A DNA stretch of 64,000 bases from Parasponia andersonii (lineage: Eukaryota; Streptophyta; Magnoliopsida; Rosales; Cannabaceae): the NCBI GenBank assembly GCA_002914805.1, contig JXTB01000026.1, forward strand, positions 661,186-725,185, in the 5' to 3' direction. Under the pieces are notes generated by a model. That model did not search any database. It was not told the origin of the DNA and saw only the letters and a program-made list of their open reading frames with translations. The position numbers and the translations under genes were made by a program. This document shows, in pieces, positions 1 through 11,149 of the stretch. The number at the start of each line of letters is the position of its first letter. Positions within the stretch are counted from its first letter, which is position 1.

Positions 1-67
1 CAATTGAATGAAACAATAAACAAATTCATAAAATATATTCAGGTGGTTGGCTTTAATTCAAAAAAAA

Positions 68-821
68 AAATAATAAACTCTCGCTAGTCTTGAAGCACGT
101 CTGAACCAAAGCAACTCCCTTGCGATCACCCGTCTTTGACCACGGTCTGTGAACAGTTGAAGCCAAAAGCGTAAATTCAATGAAATCCAGTTCCGGTTTT
201 GAACCGACGGCTCGAGTTATTTTCACTAGTCGCAGTTGAACGAATCGATAATTCCACTGTTCAAATTCACAAAAGTAGAAACATTTTTCACCGTTAGAAC
301 ATTGGAATTACTTCCTAAACCAGCTCTAAGGGCTACAGATGTAAGTATGAATGTTGAAAATAAATAATATGATAGATATAATAACAATAAAAAAAAAAAA
401 ATCTCCATAAAATTAAGTACAAACTCTGCTCTAGTTGATAAATGAATAATCAAGTACTTATCCAAGTTTGTACTATATATAATTTGGACTAAAGCATCCT
501 ATCCTGTCATGACAATTCAAATGATTTTGTACGTAGTACTCTAGCAAACTGATCGAAGCAAGAGAGAATTAATTAATATGATTAATAATGAGACTTACAG
601 GCTTATCATGGGAGAATGTCATTAATTCTCGACCATCAAGCACAAGACACGGAAGCATTGTCCATTTGTTCCTCCGATTTCTTGACAAGATACTTGTCCT
701 CACTGCATCCTTAACCGGTAAATTTGAAAAGATATATTCTATAATGTCATCTGGTCAGCTGCTGAGTCTTATCAATTTCCAGCCTCCTTTTGCTACTCGC
801 CTTTGGATTCTGTTAACATTA
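68..821 (-). pseudogene. F-box/FBD-domain gene relic (frameshifted)
   Basis: Read on the minus strand, about 752-601 encodes the core of a plant F-box domain (DDIIEYIFSNLPVKDAVRTS, then a SRN-RNKW stretch and LVLDGREL). It ends at a good 5' splice site (GTAAGT at 598-593), as in FBD-type F-box genes. Further downstream, about 205-68 encodes an FBD-like C-terminus (KPELDFIEFTLLAS, later RELLWFRRAS-RLARVYYF). An ATG at 821-819 opens the frame, but a stop and two frame changes (near 795 and 755) separate it from the F-box, and another frame change splits the FBD block. The LRR region expected between F-box and FBD is not recognisable. Members of this family are SCF-type ubiquitin ligase substrate receptors; this copy cannot make one. 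The domain assignment is solid; the exon limits are approximate. Confidence 0.75.
218..535. repeat. Copy 1 of a locus duplication shared with 10021-10275
   Basis: This stretch lies between the F-box and FBD parts of the pseudogene. It aligns with 10021-10275: both start at a TATTTTC..AGTCGCAGTTGAA block and continue through a CCATAAAATT-AAGTACAAACTC block to a CATGACAATT-AAA block. It shows that part of this F-box locus was duplicated before the retrotransposons inserted. Confidence 0.65.
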
Positions 822-841
822 ATGAATTAGGAAATTAACTA

Positions 842-1387
842 GAATAGTACACACGAGTTCATTATAGAATTAAAACACAAAGTTCAAATCGTATCTACTG
901 GGTGACTAAAAACATGACTTAGTATAGATTCTGGACATCAGAAACACAGCATCGGGGACCATACATGGAATTCATGATATTCATAAGTGAGCAGTTTATT
1001 TATGCCTTCACGAATTAATTAACTCAGCCTTGACTGATACACAATCTTCACACCTTGCCTAAGAGTAAAATTTTCTCTAAAGGCCGGCTTATAATTAAAA
1101 TTCTCTTATTTTTTACAATAAAAAAATATGCATACTAAATTTTCATTGGCCAAATTGATACTTATACATAGGTAAAAAAAAAAAAATATATTTATTGGAT
1201 TGGTGCAGGATATGAAACTAGGATCCCATGTTAGCATCTGCCGGCCACTTTTACGCACTTTTTGCCAGAAATGACTAATCGTGTAATTGGTGGTTTTGGC
1301 CTCATATTCCAGTATCTTTTCTTTTTTTTTCTTTCTTTCTTTGTTCCCCTGTTTTCTCGTCTAGAGCTGTAACATAGGAACTGCATG
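842..1387. other. Non-coding spacer between F-box relic and gypsy 5' LTR
   Basis: AT-rich sequence with short A-runs and a pyrimidine tract near 1316-1350. It would be the upstream flank of the minus-strand F-box relic. I see no coding region, RNA gene or clear repeat in it. Confidence 0.6.
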
Positions 1388-3691
1388 TGAAATCCCATAA
1401 AAATTGTTAAAAACAAATTAGTCTTTTGACACAGAACAAAAAAAAAAAAATTTGGGCGGATTTGGGTCTAGGTTCATTTGAACAAAAATGTAAGAAAAGT
1501 TTGAAAATTGGGATCAAAATGTAATTATTCAAGGGTATTTTTGAGAAGATTTTCAGAAAATTGGGTCCAAGTGCAAATAAGCAAAACAGTGCCTAATTAA
1601 CCAGAAGTTGATACGTGGCGCTACTGTTACGAAAATTGCCCATAAATCCCTCCATTTTCCTATTCTTTTTCGATTTGGTCCCCGGAGAAAAACCCAATAC
1701 CCGATTTCCGGCGAAACTCCATTGAGCCACCTCCGGCCATCGTTGCCCTACACCACTGACCGGCGTCAATGTCCGGCTACCGGACGAAGCTTTCGCCGCC
1801 AGAACCAGCCCCGTCAGAGTTGCCGATCGCCGAAAAAATGCAGAAAATGCCGCGGCTTCTTTTCCTCGCCGGAGCTGATTCCGGCCACCGTTCGCCACGA
1901 AATGGTCGCCGTGGACTCGTCTCCTCACGGGCAATCTAATAGTAGGTATCTCGTATCTCGATTTTGCTCCGTCTGATTTTAATTTCGTTGGACAGTTTTG
2001 TTGTAATTGGTTTTGAAATTGAGTTTTCGATCGGACCGTTAGATTTTGAAACTGATATCATTTTTGGAATCTACGTTGAAAATAGTGAAAAATGATATAT
2101 ATATTGACTATGTTCTGAAATGGGCCCGAAAAACGAGATCGGATGGCTCAGATTTTCCTCGATTAGCATGCCGTGGGGCCTGCATCCAAATTTGACATAT
2201 TATATGTCTAACCTAGGGTTTTTGGATGCTCTGAATTCAGTGGTGAAGTTCGTTTCATGATATGAATCTCCGTTTGAAAATCAAGTTTTCAAACCAAGGA
2301 ACTAAAGTTTCGAAAACGACGTCCGCTCTTCCAAATGACACCCAAACGACGCCAAACTTTCTCCATAGCCTTGTAACGCTAGTTGGATGCTCGATAGAGG
2401 TAGGGATTCGATTACTTGATTCTAAAATTAATTTAATTTATGAATTTTACATATTTTCAATAAATATAAAATTTCGTGAAATAATTTATAAAAATTGTGT
2501 TTATGTCCATATTTGACCTGATTTGAGATATAAACTGCTTGGGAGACACGTCACACTGGTTGGCATGTCATATATACTGTTTTGGATTGATTTCTGCAGA
2601 AAATTAGATTTTTGGGTTTTGATAGAAAATAGCTGTCGTAATGCCGAGATTTTTAGAAAATCCAAAATGGTTTGAGAACTCAGTTTTGAGGACTGGAAGT
2701 AATTTGATTAAAGAATACTGCATGGTTATTTTGAGATTCTGTGGAAATGGTCCTTATTATGTCATTTATAAAATATTTATATACATTCACACATTTACGA
2801 TACCTACATCGGGTGATCGGACTTACGATGCCATACATCGGATGATCAGACATACGATGCCCCAAATTAGGTGATCGGATACATTGGGTGATCAGACATA
2901 CGATGCCCTATATTGGGTGATCAGACATATGATGCCCCACATCGGGTGATCGAACTTACGACGCCTCTTTAGGTAGCTCGGACTTACGAGTGATCCATTA
3001 GAACACTTCGGACATCACGATTGCATACATAGATATATGTTGGCTTGAATGGATATGTACTAGTTTTGATGAATGTTACAATAGTTTGAAATGTTTGACC
3101 ATTGGACTATGACTTTTACTTGAGTTTTGTGAACTATTTTGAATGGAATACTGACCATGCATGATCTTCAACATGAGTATATTTTACATATATGTAGGAA
3201 CTTGTAATTGATTCTTTATTGGGCAATAGCTCTCCCATTTCTTCCCTTCAGGTGGCACTCAGTGTAATTTGGATTAGAAGAGATAAACTGAAGCATTTGC
3301 TGAACAACTAATTTATTTATATTTTGGTAATTTTCTACGAGATTTGTGAAATATTTAAACTTGAGTAGGAATTTGGATTTTATTAAACTTTACTAATTAG
3401 AATATGAAATCTAGACAGGGTTTGTATTACTTATGTCTGTGTTTGGGTGTGAGATGATCTGTGATGTACGACTATTAAAACAGTTGTTTTGTTTACGGTC
3501 TATGTTCAATGAGTGACGCATAACTGTGGGATTTTATTTTCATTTAAATATTTTGTTGAGGCCAGTTTTGAAAGGTTAGAGTCCCTGTGGCAAAATTTTG
3601 AATGAATTGAGTCTTTTTATTTAGTTCTTTTTAGTATTTCTAATTTATGAAATACTCATTCTGCCATTGACCCCAGCCTCGGGTCGTGACA
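1388..3691 (+). repeat. 5' LTR of the Tekay-like gypsy element
   Basis: About 2.3 kb, starting TGAAATCCCATAA and ending GTCGTGACA just before the primer-binding site. Its first 1.5 kb matches 8512-10020. GC-rich leader-like sequence at 1610-1930 is also present in the 3' copy, so the small open frames there are LTR sequence, not genes. A 29-bp minisatellite lies at about 2800-2965. Confidence 0.88.
2800..2965 (+). repeat. 29-bp minisatellite in the LTR
   Basis: Imperfect tandem copies of a unit close to ATCGGGTGATCGGACTTACGATGCC plus a short linker, with a partial unit in the middle. The 3' LTR carries a shorter version at about 9935-10020, where the LTR is broken off. Confidence 0.75.
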
Positions 3692-3698
3692 GAAAATT

Positions 3699-3710
3699 TG
3701 ATATCAGTGT
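3699..3710 (+). other. Primer-binding site (initiator tRNA-Met type), decayed
   Basis: TGATATCAGTGT, eight bases after the LTR end, matches 9 of 12 bases of the TGGTATCAGAGC primer site used by many plant LTR retrotransposons. Two of the three differences are C-to-T or G-to-A. Confidence 0.6.
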
Positions 3711-3837
3711 ATGGTTTTAAATTTAAAATACTCGGAGTGTGTCACTTATTAAACTAGATTGGACATTTTTTTTACATAAGTCGTGAAAATCATCATCTTA
3801 CTAAAATGTTGGACATATTGAAATACAGATCAAGAAA

Positions 3838-4995
3838 ATGCCTCCAAGAAGAAGAGTGCCTCAATCTGAGAGAGGACAAGATGTTTCTCCACAGCAAGAC
3901 CCTCCTGCCTTTAATATTGTTGATGCTCTTCAACAAGTTATGCAGAGGATACCTGGTCTTATGACAAGGCCGACTGCTAAAAATGATCGATCTATAAGCT
4001 TCAGGGATTTTACTAAGCTGAACCCACCAAACTTTTATGGTGAACATGATCCTGCAACTGCATTGAGATGGCTTAGGGAAGTTCAGAAGAAATTTGATAC
4101 TTTGGTAGTTCCAGCAGAGTTTAGAGTGAGCTTTGTAATGTATTTGCTTTAGGATACTGTTGATCATTGGTGGAACGCTATTAAGTTGACTCATGACACC
4201 ACTACTATGACTTGGGAACAGTTTGATGAACTGTTCAGAGGACAGTATACCAATGACGACCATGTTAATGAAATGCTGAAACAGTACAATATCTTACGAC
4301 AAGGTGGTATGACTGTTGATGAATACTATGCGAGGTTTGTGTAACTCTCCCAGTATGCTCATACATTGGGAAACCATTCGAAACTGCAAGTGGTTCATTT
4401 TAGAACCAACTTAAGGTCAGAGATTCACACTAGACTGGAGCCGTTTCCAATTACTACCCTTATCGAGGCTTATGGTACAGTTCAGAGAATTGAAGCTACA
4501 CTGATTGGTGATAAAGGAACTACTGGTAGATATAAGGGAAAAGGTACAGACCAAAAAATGAAAAAGGGACGATGGCAAGGACAGGGTTCACAGAGTAGTA
4601 GACGCAGTGGCGGTTTTGTTTCAACAGGAAGTGGGCGTTTTACTCCGTATTCCTGCCACTACTATGGTCAACAGGGCCATTTTAGAAGAAATTGCCCCCA
4701 GCTTTTGCAGACTCCTTCACCAACCACCGGAGGACCACAAGGGAGTCAAGCAACTTCGATGCCCATTCCTAGTCAACAAACTAGTCCTGCTTATTTCCAG
4801 AGCTCAGCTCTGACTTTTAACTCTCCTGTTCAGCACCAATATCATCCTCTGGGTTCTACCTTCACCACAGGATGCCAGACACCTTAGGTATCTGGAACAC
4901 AAGGAGGTTATGGACAGTTCCACAGTAGTACTTCTGGGTTTAGTAGTAGTCATCCAGGTAGAGATAGAGGAAACAAAGGAAAGGGAAAAGCTTAA
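3838..4995 (+). pseudogene. gag relic of the Tekay-like gypsy element
   Basis: Starts with ATG at 3838 (MPPRRRVPQSERG) and continues through a retrotransposon Gag domain (FYGEHDPATALRWLREVQK, later DHWWN and DEYYARF). It ends in a basic, glycine-rich tail with a zinc knuckle near 4655-4695. The knuckle reads C-HYYGQQGH-FRRN-C, so the second cysteine of CX2CX4HX4C has become tyrosine. In-frame stops lie at 4150 (TAG), 4342 (TAA), 4885 (TAG) and 4993 (TAA); each fits a former CAG or CAA codon. Gag packages the element RNA; this copy cannot make it. Confidence 0.85.
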
Positions 4996-5043
4996 ACCTA
5001 TGCAGTCACCGGGACAGAGAGATATGATCAGCCTAGAACTAGA

Positions 5044-6669
5044 GTGGTTGATGGTATGATCCTACTTTATCACTCTTGGGCTCATGTGTTATTTGATATC
5101 GGTGCATCACATTCCTTTATATCTATGTCATTTGCTAATATGTTGGGTTTAAAATTTGAAATCTTTGATCCTGCTTTGAATCTTGATACTCTTTTGGGAA
5201 ATGTCAATGGTGTGTCTACTATATGCAACACTTGTTTTATCGTTATTGATGGATGTGAGTTATTAGTTAATTTGATTGTGATACCTATGAACCAATTTGA
5301 TATGATTCTTGGTATGGATTGGTTGTCCAAATATAGAGCAATAGTGGATTGTCATAGAAGAAATGTGACTCTTCATACTGAAAATGGTTATTTAGTTGTG
5401 TATCAAGCTGGTTTGAATGCAATAAGCCTCAGTCCTCTCTTGAGAGCAATTATTGGTGGGAGAAAGAAATTGGAATGTTATGGAAGCCTATTCACCATTG
5501 ATAGAGAAATAGGAACTACCAATAAATACCCATGGATATCAGTAGTTAGTGAATTTCCTGATGTCTTTCCAGAGGACTTACCTGGATTACCACCTGACAA
5601 AGAGGTTGAATTATGTATCGACTTAGTTTCTGGAACTCAACCAGTTTCTATTCCTGCTTATCGGATGGCCCCTGCAGAGATGACTAAATTAAGGGAACAA
5701 CTAGATGACCTATTGTCAAAAGGGTTTATCAGGAGTAGTACTTCACCTTGGGGTGCTCCACTTCTCTTTGCCAAGAAAGCTTATGGTACACTTAGACTTT
5801 GTGTGGACTACAGAAAGCTAAACCAGCTTACAATAAAGAACAAATATCCTTTGCCAAGAATTGACGAGTTGTTTGACCAACCCAGTGGATCCAAATTCGT
5901 TTCAAAGATAGACCTGAGATCTGGGTATCTCCAACTGAAGATTCATAAAGAAGACATACCGAAAGCTGTATTCAGGACTCAATATGGTCATTTTGAGTTT
6001 CTGGTTATGCCTTTCGGATTGACGAATACACCTACAGCGTCTATGGACCTTATGAATAGAATCTTCAGGCCTTATTTAGATAGATTCGTGGTTGTGTTTA
6101 TTGACGACATTTTGATTTATTCTAAGGCTCGGGAAGAACATGCTGAACATTTAAGGACCGTGCTTCAGACTTTGAGAGATCATCAGTTATATGCCAAGAG
6201 ATCGAAATATGATTTCTGGATGACAGAAGTTAAATTCTTGGGCCATGTGATTTCTCAAAATGGTATCTCAGTTGATCCGTCTAAGATAGATTCTATTCTT
6301 GGGTGGGAAAGACTGAGAAATGTTACTGAGGTACAGAGTTTCCTTGGTCTAGCTGGTTATTATCATCGTTTTGTAGAAAATTTCTTGAGTATTGCTTTGC
6401 CTTTAACCAAGTTAACGAGAAAAGATGTCAAGTTTGCTTGGAATGATAAGTGTGAGACATTATTCATGAAATTGAAGGAAAAACTGACAACTGCACCTAT
6501 TCTGATTGTCCCTGATAGTAGTGAACCATATGTGGTGTACACAGATGCTTCTGTTCTGGGATTGAGATGTGTTTTAATGCAAAATGGCCGGGTTGTAGCT
6601 TATGCTTCTCATCAATTGAAACCTCATGAAAAGAACTATCCTGCTCATGATCTGAATTGGCAGTTGTAA
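5044..6669 (+). pseudogene. Protease-reverse transcriptase-RNase H part of gypsy pol (long open frame)
   Basis: A 541-codon open stretch covering aspartic protease, reverse transcriptase and the start of RNase H. The protease motif reads [12 protein letters not shown], so the DTG triad is altered to DIG (residues 18-20). RT is well preserved: KIDLRSGY (motif A Asp present), MPFGLTN, and [12 protein letters not shown] with the catalytic pair at residues 354-355. RNase H begins at YTDAS (about 499-503) and then runs into a frameshift and stop at 6667. It is the longest open frame in the window but lacks gag in frame and integrase, so I treat it as a decayed polyprotein piece rather than a gene. 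Confidence 0.88.
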
Positions 6670-8456
6670 TATTTGCTCTCAAGATCTAGAGATGTTACTT
6701 GTATGGTGTTAAGTTTGATATTTACTCCGATCACAAGAGTTTGAAATATCTCTTCAGTTAACGAGAATTGAATTTGAGATAGAGGAGATGGATTGAATAT
6801 ATGGAGGATTATGATTTCAATTTTCAGTATCATCCCGGAAAGGCAAATGTGGTAGCAGATGCCTTGAGCCGTAAATCTCATGATATACTTGCTTCCTTGA
6901 TACTTGAAGAGTGGAAAAAATTCAGTCACTATTGGTGATTATAATGTGGAGTATTCCGAGACAAACAATATTGCTTGTATTAGCAATGAAGTGGCTACTC
7001 CTTCACTTCTTCAGATAGCTCAACAAAGTCAATGGCAAGATCAAGAATTAAAGAAAATTTGGAACCAACTTCAGAATGGTAAACAACTAGATAGTTGGAG
7101 TTCTAATAGAGAAGGATTGTACTATTTAATGGAAAGTTAGCTGTAGCTAATAATCCACACCTTCGAGAGACTATTTTGACTGAAGCTCACAAATCTAAGT
7201 TTGCAGTACATCCAGATAGTACTAAGATGTACCATGACTTAAAGAGACAGTATTGGTGGAAAGGCATGAAATGAGACGTAGTTACTTTTGTGGCTAAGTG
7301 TATAATCTATTAGTAAGTAAAAGCAGAACATCAAAGGCCAGCTGGATTACTTCAGCCATTGCCTATTCCAAAATAGAAATGGGATAAGATCACTATAGAT
7401 TTTGTAACAGGATTGCGGAGAACTCAAAGGAAAAATGATGCAATTTGGGTAATTATTGATCGAATGATAAAAACTGCTCATTTTATACAGATTCGAATTG
7501 ATTTTTCTCTCAACAGACTTAGTCGTTTTTATGTGGATCACATTGTTCGTTTATATAGAGTGCCTTCCAGCATAGTTTCTGATAGAGATCCAAGATTTAC
7601 ATCTAAGTTCTGGAGAGCTTTACAGAAAGCTTTTGAAACAGAACTAAATCTTAGTACAGCTCATCACCCATAAACAGATGGCCAATCTGAGAGAACAATT
7701 CAAGCTCTAGAGGATATGCTTCGCTCATGTATACTGGACTTTGGTGAAAGCTGGGATGATCATTTGTCGTTAGTGGAATTTGCATATAACAACAGCTACT
7801 AAACTAGTTTGGGTATGGCTCCATATGAGGTATTATATGGTAGACCATATAGGTCGCCTTTGTGTTGAGCTGACACAGAGGAGCAAGTTACTCTTGGGCC
7901 AGAATTGATACAAGAGACTACTGATAAGATCAACATGATAAGAGAAAGACTTAAGCTTGTTCAGAGTTGTCAAAAGAGTTATGCAGATCCCTTGAGACGA
8001 GAAGTAGAGTTTGATGTTGGTGACCAAGTATTTCTAAAGGTTATACCGAGGTGCAGAGTTACTAGATTTAGAGTTAAAGGAAAGTTAGCTCCAAAATATA
8101 TTGGGTCATTTATAATTACTGCAAGAATTGGGCTAGTAGCATATCGACTGGACTTACCATCACAGTTGGGCCATATGCACAATGTCTTTCATGTTTCAAT
8201 GCTGAGGAAATATGTTCCTGACCCATCTCATATAATTTGATATGTGGAGATAGCAATTCAAGAGGATGTTACTTATAAAGAGCAACCAATTCGAATAATG
8301 GAAAGAGAACTCAAAGTGCTTCGCAATAGAGAAATTCCACTTATCAAAATTCTTTGGAATTACCATAAGGAAGAGGAAGCCACTTGGGAACTCGAGACAG
8401 AGATGTATGAAAAATACCCTCACTTATTTAATTTTCAACTTGAAGTTGTATTTTGA
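6670..8456 (+). pseudogene. RNase H end, integrase and chromodomain-like part of gypsy pol, broken
   Basis: Continuation of pol in several frames. The rest of RNase H is at 6680-6900 (ending in an ADALSRKS motif), the integrase zinc region at about 7200-7330, and the integrase core at 7390-7860 (ITIDFVTGL, IVSDRDPRFTSKFW, SYGMAPYEVLYGR-like). The C-terminal GPF/chromodomain-like region lies at 7905-8456 (HNVFHVSMLRKYVPDP, ILWNYHKEEEATWELE). Stops at 7273, 7309, 7312, 7375, 7672, 7801 and 7867 fit CGA, CAA/CAG or TGG codons hit by transitions. The last block resembles the type II chromodomain that steers Tekay-clade integration to heterochromatin. Confidence 0.85.
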
Positions 8457-8495
8457 GTGTATGCCTTGTACTTGAATTTCGGGACGAAATTCATT

Positions 8496-8511
8496 TAAGC
8501 AGGGAAACATA
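8496..8511 (+). other. Polypurine tract of the Tekay-like element
   Basis: The purine-rich stretch AAGCAGGGAAACA sits directly before the 3' LTR start (TGAAATCCC at 8512). This is the expected position for the plus-strand priming site. Confidence 0.6.
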
Positions 8512-10020
8512 TGAAATCCCATAAATTGTTAGGGCAAATTTGTCTTTTGACCCAGAAAAAAAAAAAAAAAAAAGAATTTGGACGGATTTGGGTCTAGGTT
8601 CATTTGGGCAAAAATGTAAGAAAAGTATGAAAATTAAGGTCAAAATGTAATTATTCAAAGGTATTTTTGAGAAGATTTTCAGAAAATTGGGTCCAAGTGC
8701 AAATAAGCAAAACAGTGCCCAATTAACCAGAAGTTGACACGTGGCACTACAGTTACGAAAATTGCCCATAAATCCCTCCATTTTCCCATTCTTTTTCGAT
8801 TTGGTCCCCGAAGAAAAACCCAACACCCGATTTCTGGCGAAGCTCCGTTGAGCCACCTCCAGTCGTCGTTGCCATGCGCCACTGACCGGCATCGATGCCC
8901 AACTATCGGACGAAGCTTCCGCCGCTAGAACTAGCCCTGTTAGAGCTACCGATCTGCGGAAAAACGCAGAAAATGCCGCGGCTTCTTTTCCTCGCCGAAG
9001 CCGATTCCGGCCACTGTTCACCGCGAAACTGGTCGCCGTAGACTCGTCTCCTCACGGCCAATCTGATGGTAGGTATCTCGTGTCTCGATTTTACTCTGTT
9101 TGATTTTAATTTCGTTGGACAATTTTGTGTGTAATTGGTTTTAAAATTGAGTTTTCAATCGAACAGTTGGATTTTAAAACTGATATCATATTTTGGAATC
9201 TACGTTGAAAATGGTGAAAAATGATATATATATTGACTATGTTCTGAAACAGGCCCGAAAAACGAGATCAGACGGCTCAGATTTGCCTCGATTTGCGTGC
9301 TATGGGCCCCGCATCCAAATTTGACAAATTATATGTCTAACCTAGTATTTTTGGGTGCTCTGAATTCAATGGTGAAGTCTGTTTCATGATTTGAAGCTCC
9401 GTTTGATAATCAAGTTTTCAAACCAAGTAACTAAAGTTTCGAAAACGACGTCCGCTCTTCCAAACGACACCCAAATGACATCAAACTTTCTCCATAGCCT
9501 TGGAACGCTAGTTGGACGCTCGATAGAGGTAGGGATTCGATTACTTGATTCTAAAATTAATTTAATTTATGAATTTTACATATTTTCAATAAATATAGAA
9601 TTTCGTGAAATAATTTATAAAAATTATGTTTATGTCCATTTTTGACCTGATTTGATATATAAACTGCCTGGGAGACACGTCGCACTGGTTGGCGTGTCAT
9701 ATATACTGTTTTGGATTGATTTCTGCAGGAAATTGGATTTTTGGGTTTTGATAGAAAATAATTGTTGTCATGCCGAAATTTTTAGAAAATACAAAATGGT
9801 TTGAAAACTCAGTTTTGAGGACTGGAAGTAATTTGATTAAGGAATACTGCATGGTTATTTTGAGATTCTGTGGAAATGGTGCATATCCTTATTATGTCAT
9901 TTATAAAACATTTATATACATTCATACATTTACAATGTCCTACATTGGGTGATCAGACTTACGATACCCTACATCGGATGATCGGACTTACGATGCCCTG
10001 CATTGGGTGATCAGACTTAT
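8512..10020 (+). repeat. 3' LTR of the Tekay-like element, truncated
   Basis: Matches the 5' LTR from its first base through the minisatellite, then ends abruptly within a unit (TGATCAGACTTAT). About 800 bp of LTR sequence is missing. The adjoining sequence from about 10021 matches the F-box pseudogene region at 218. Confidence 0.85.
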
Positions 10021-10404
10021 GTATTTTCGCAAGTCGCAGTTGAATGAATAGGTAATTTGAATATTGGAACTTCATAAAGCATCAATAAGCACTACAATTT
10101 TAAATATGAATGTTAAGGTAAATGATCAGATACAGAAAGAAAGAATTTGTATCGCCATAAAATTTAAGTACAAACTCCAGTTTCATTGATAGATGAAGAA
10201 TCCAATACTTATCCATGTTTATACCATATTTGAACTAAAGGCATTCTATCATGACAATTTAAACTATTGTGTACTGTACCAAAGCATAAAAAGACAGTAT
10301 GACAGCATCATGATTTAAACTATTGAATGCAACCGGAGAGTATTGTTCTCCGTTATGATAACTGCATCAAATTATGATAACATCCAAGACCAAGGTGGAG
10401 TGCA
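10021..10404. repeat. Copy 2 of the F-box-locus duplication, cut by the copia insertion
   Basis: The first 255 bp align with 218-535 of the F-box pseudogene region. The remainder (to the copia target site) continues across the insertion into 15345-15497, the sequence just downstream of the F-box/FBD gene. Before the copia insertion this was the 3' flank of that gene. Confidence 0.6.
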
Positions 10405-10927
10405 TGTTAAGAATAACCTCCTCAATAAATAAACAATAGTGAAAGTGATAAATTAAATGCGAAAAATAATGCCGAAATAAAATAAATACAGGGCATACAA
10501 AATTATCGTGATTCATTAATTTCACTATGTTCACAGAGTTGCTTCAGTTCTTTACTATTGAGAGAAAATGAACTTTTAATTTTTACAAGTAGTTACACTC
10601 AATACTCTCAACTCACACTCTAGACTCTGAATATACCTAAGGAAAAATTTATATTTTTCTCTAACTCTCAAGAGTAAACTCACTCTCACTTTACTCATAC
10701 AATACTTAGTGTTTCTCATACTCTAGGATGAGAAACTATGAGAAGTAAGGTTCCTATTTATAATGTATAGCTCACCAACCCTTACACGTTTTTTTCTTCA
10801 AGTTTCCTAATATATTACATGATTTTTACACGGTTTTTTATCATGTATTAGTTGGCCATTTACTTTTCTTTTCACCATGTATTAAACGCAGCTTGTACAC
10901 AGAGCAATAAATACTCCTCTATTAACA
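10405..10927 (-). repeat. 3' LTR of the copia element (left copy)
   Basis: In element orientation it starts TGTTAATAGAGG and ends TTCTTAACA. It matches 14838-15344 along its length, with scattered substitutions and small indels that indicate an old insertion. Confidence 0.88.
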
Positions 10928-11149
10928 ATCTCCTACTTGAAGACTAATTTCAATTATGTCTTCACACTCGATCAACGCAGTAGCTCATCTTCTCTTCTTC
11001 ATACTTGCAAGTCAACTGAAGCTGAACATAACTTCAGTTTGTCAATGTTCACAGTCTCCGTTAACATATTCATTGAGTTCTTTCTTCCTAAAATCTTCTA
11101 TAACACCAAGACTCCATCTTCCAAAGCTAAGTGTATGAAGTGATACCGA

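Larger units (their letters stand above)
1388..10020 (+). mobile_element. Ty3/gypsy chromovirus (Tekay/Del-like), decayed, 3' LTR truncated
   Basis: An LTR retrotransposon in plus orientation. The order is 5' LTR, primer-binding site, gag, protease, reverse transcriptase, RNase H, integrase, a C-terminal chromodomain-like region, polypurine tract and 3' LTR. The order RT-RH-INT is diagnostic of Ty3/gypsy, and the C-terminal block resembling a type II chromodomain (ending ATWELETEMYEKYPHLF) points to the Tekay/Del clade of chromoviruses. The 3' LTR stops about 1.5 kb in and abuts a duplicated piece of the F-box locus, so the right end was lost by deletion or recombination and no target-site duplication can be read. 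Gag and integrase carry many stops; the element is immobile. Confidence 0.9.

Noticed and set aside
1593-1976. Overlapping open frames of 113 and 122 codons on both strands
   Set aside because: They lie in the 5' LTR of the gypsy element and recur in the 3' LTR at 8491-9021; the GC-rich LTR leader explains the open frames.
3793-4263. 156-codon open frame on the minus strand
   Set aside because: It is the antisense of the gag region, which has clear Gag motifs on the plus strand.
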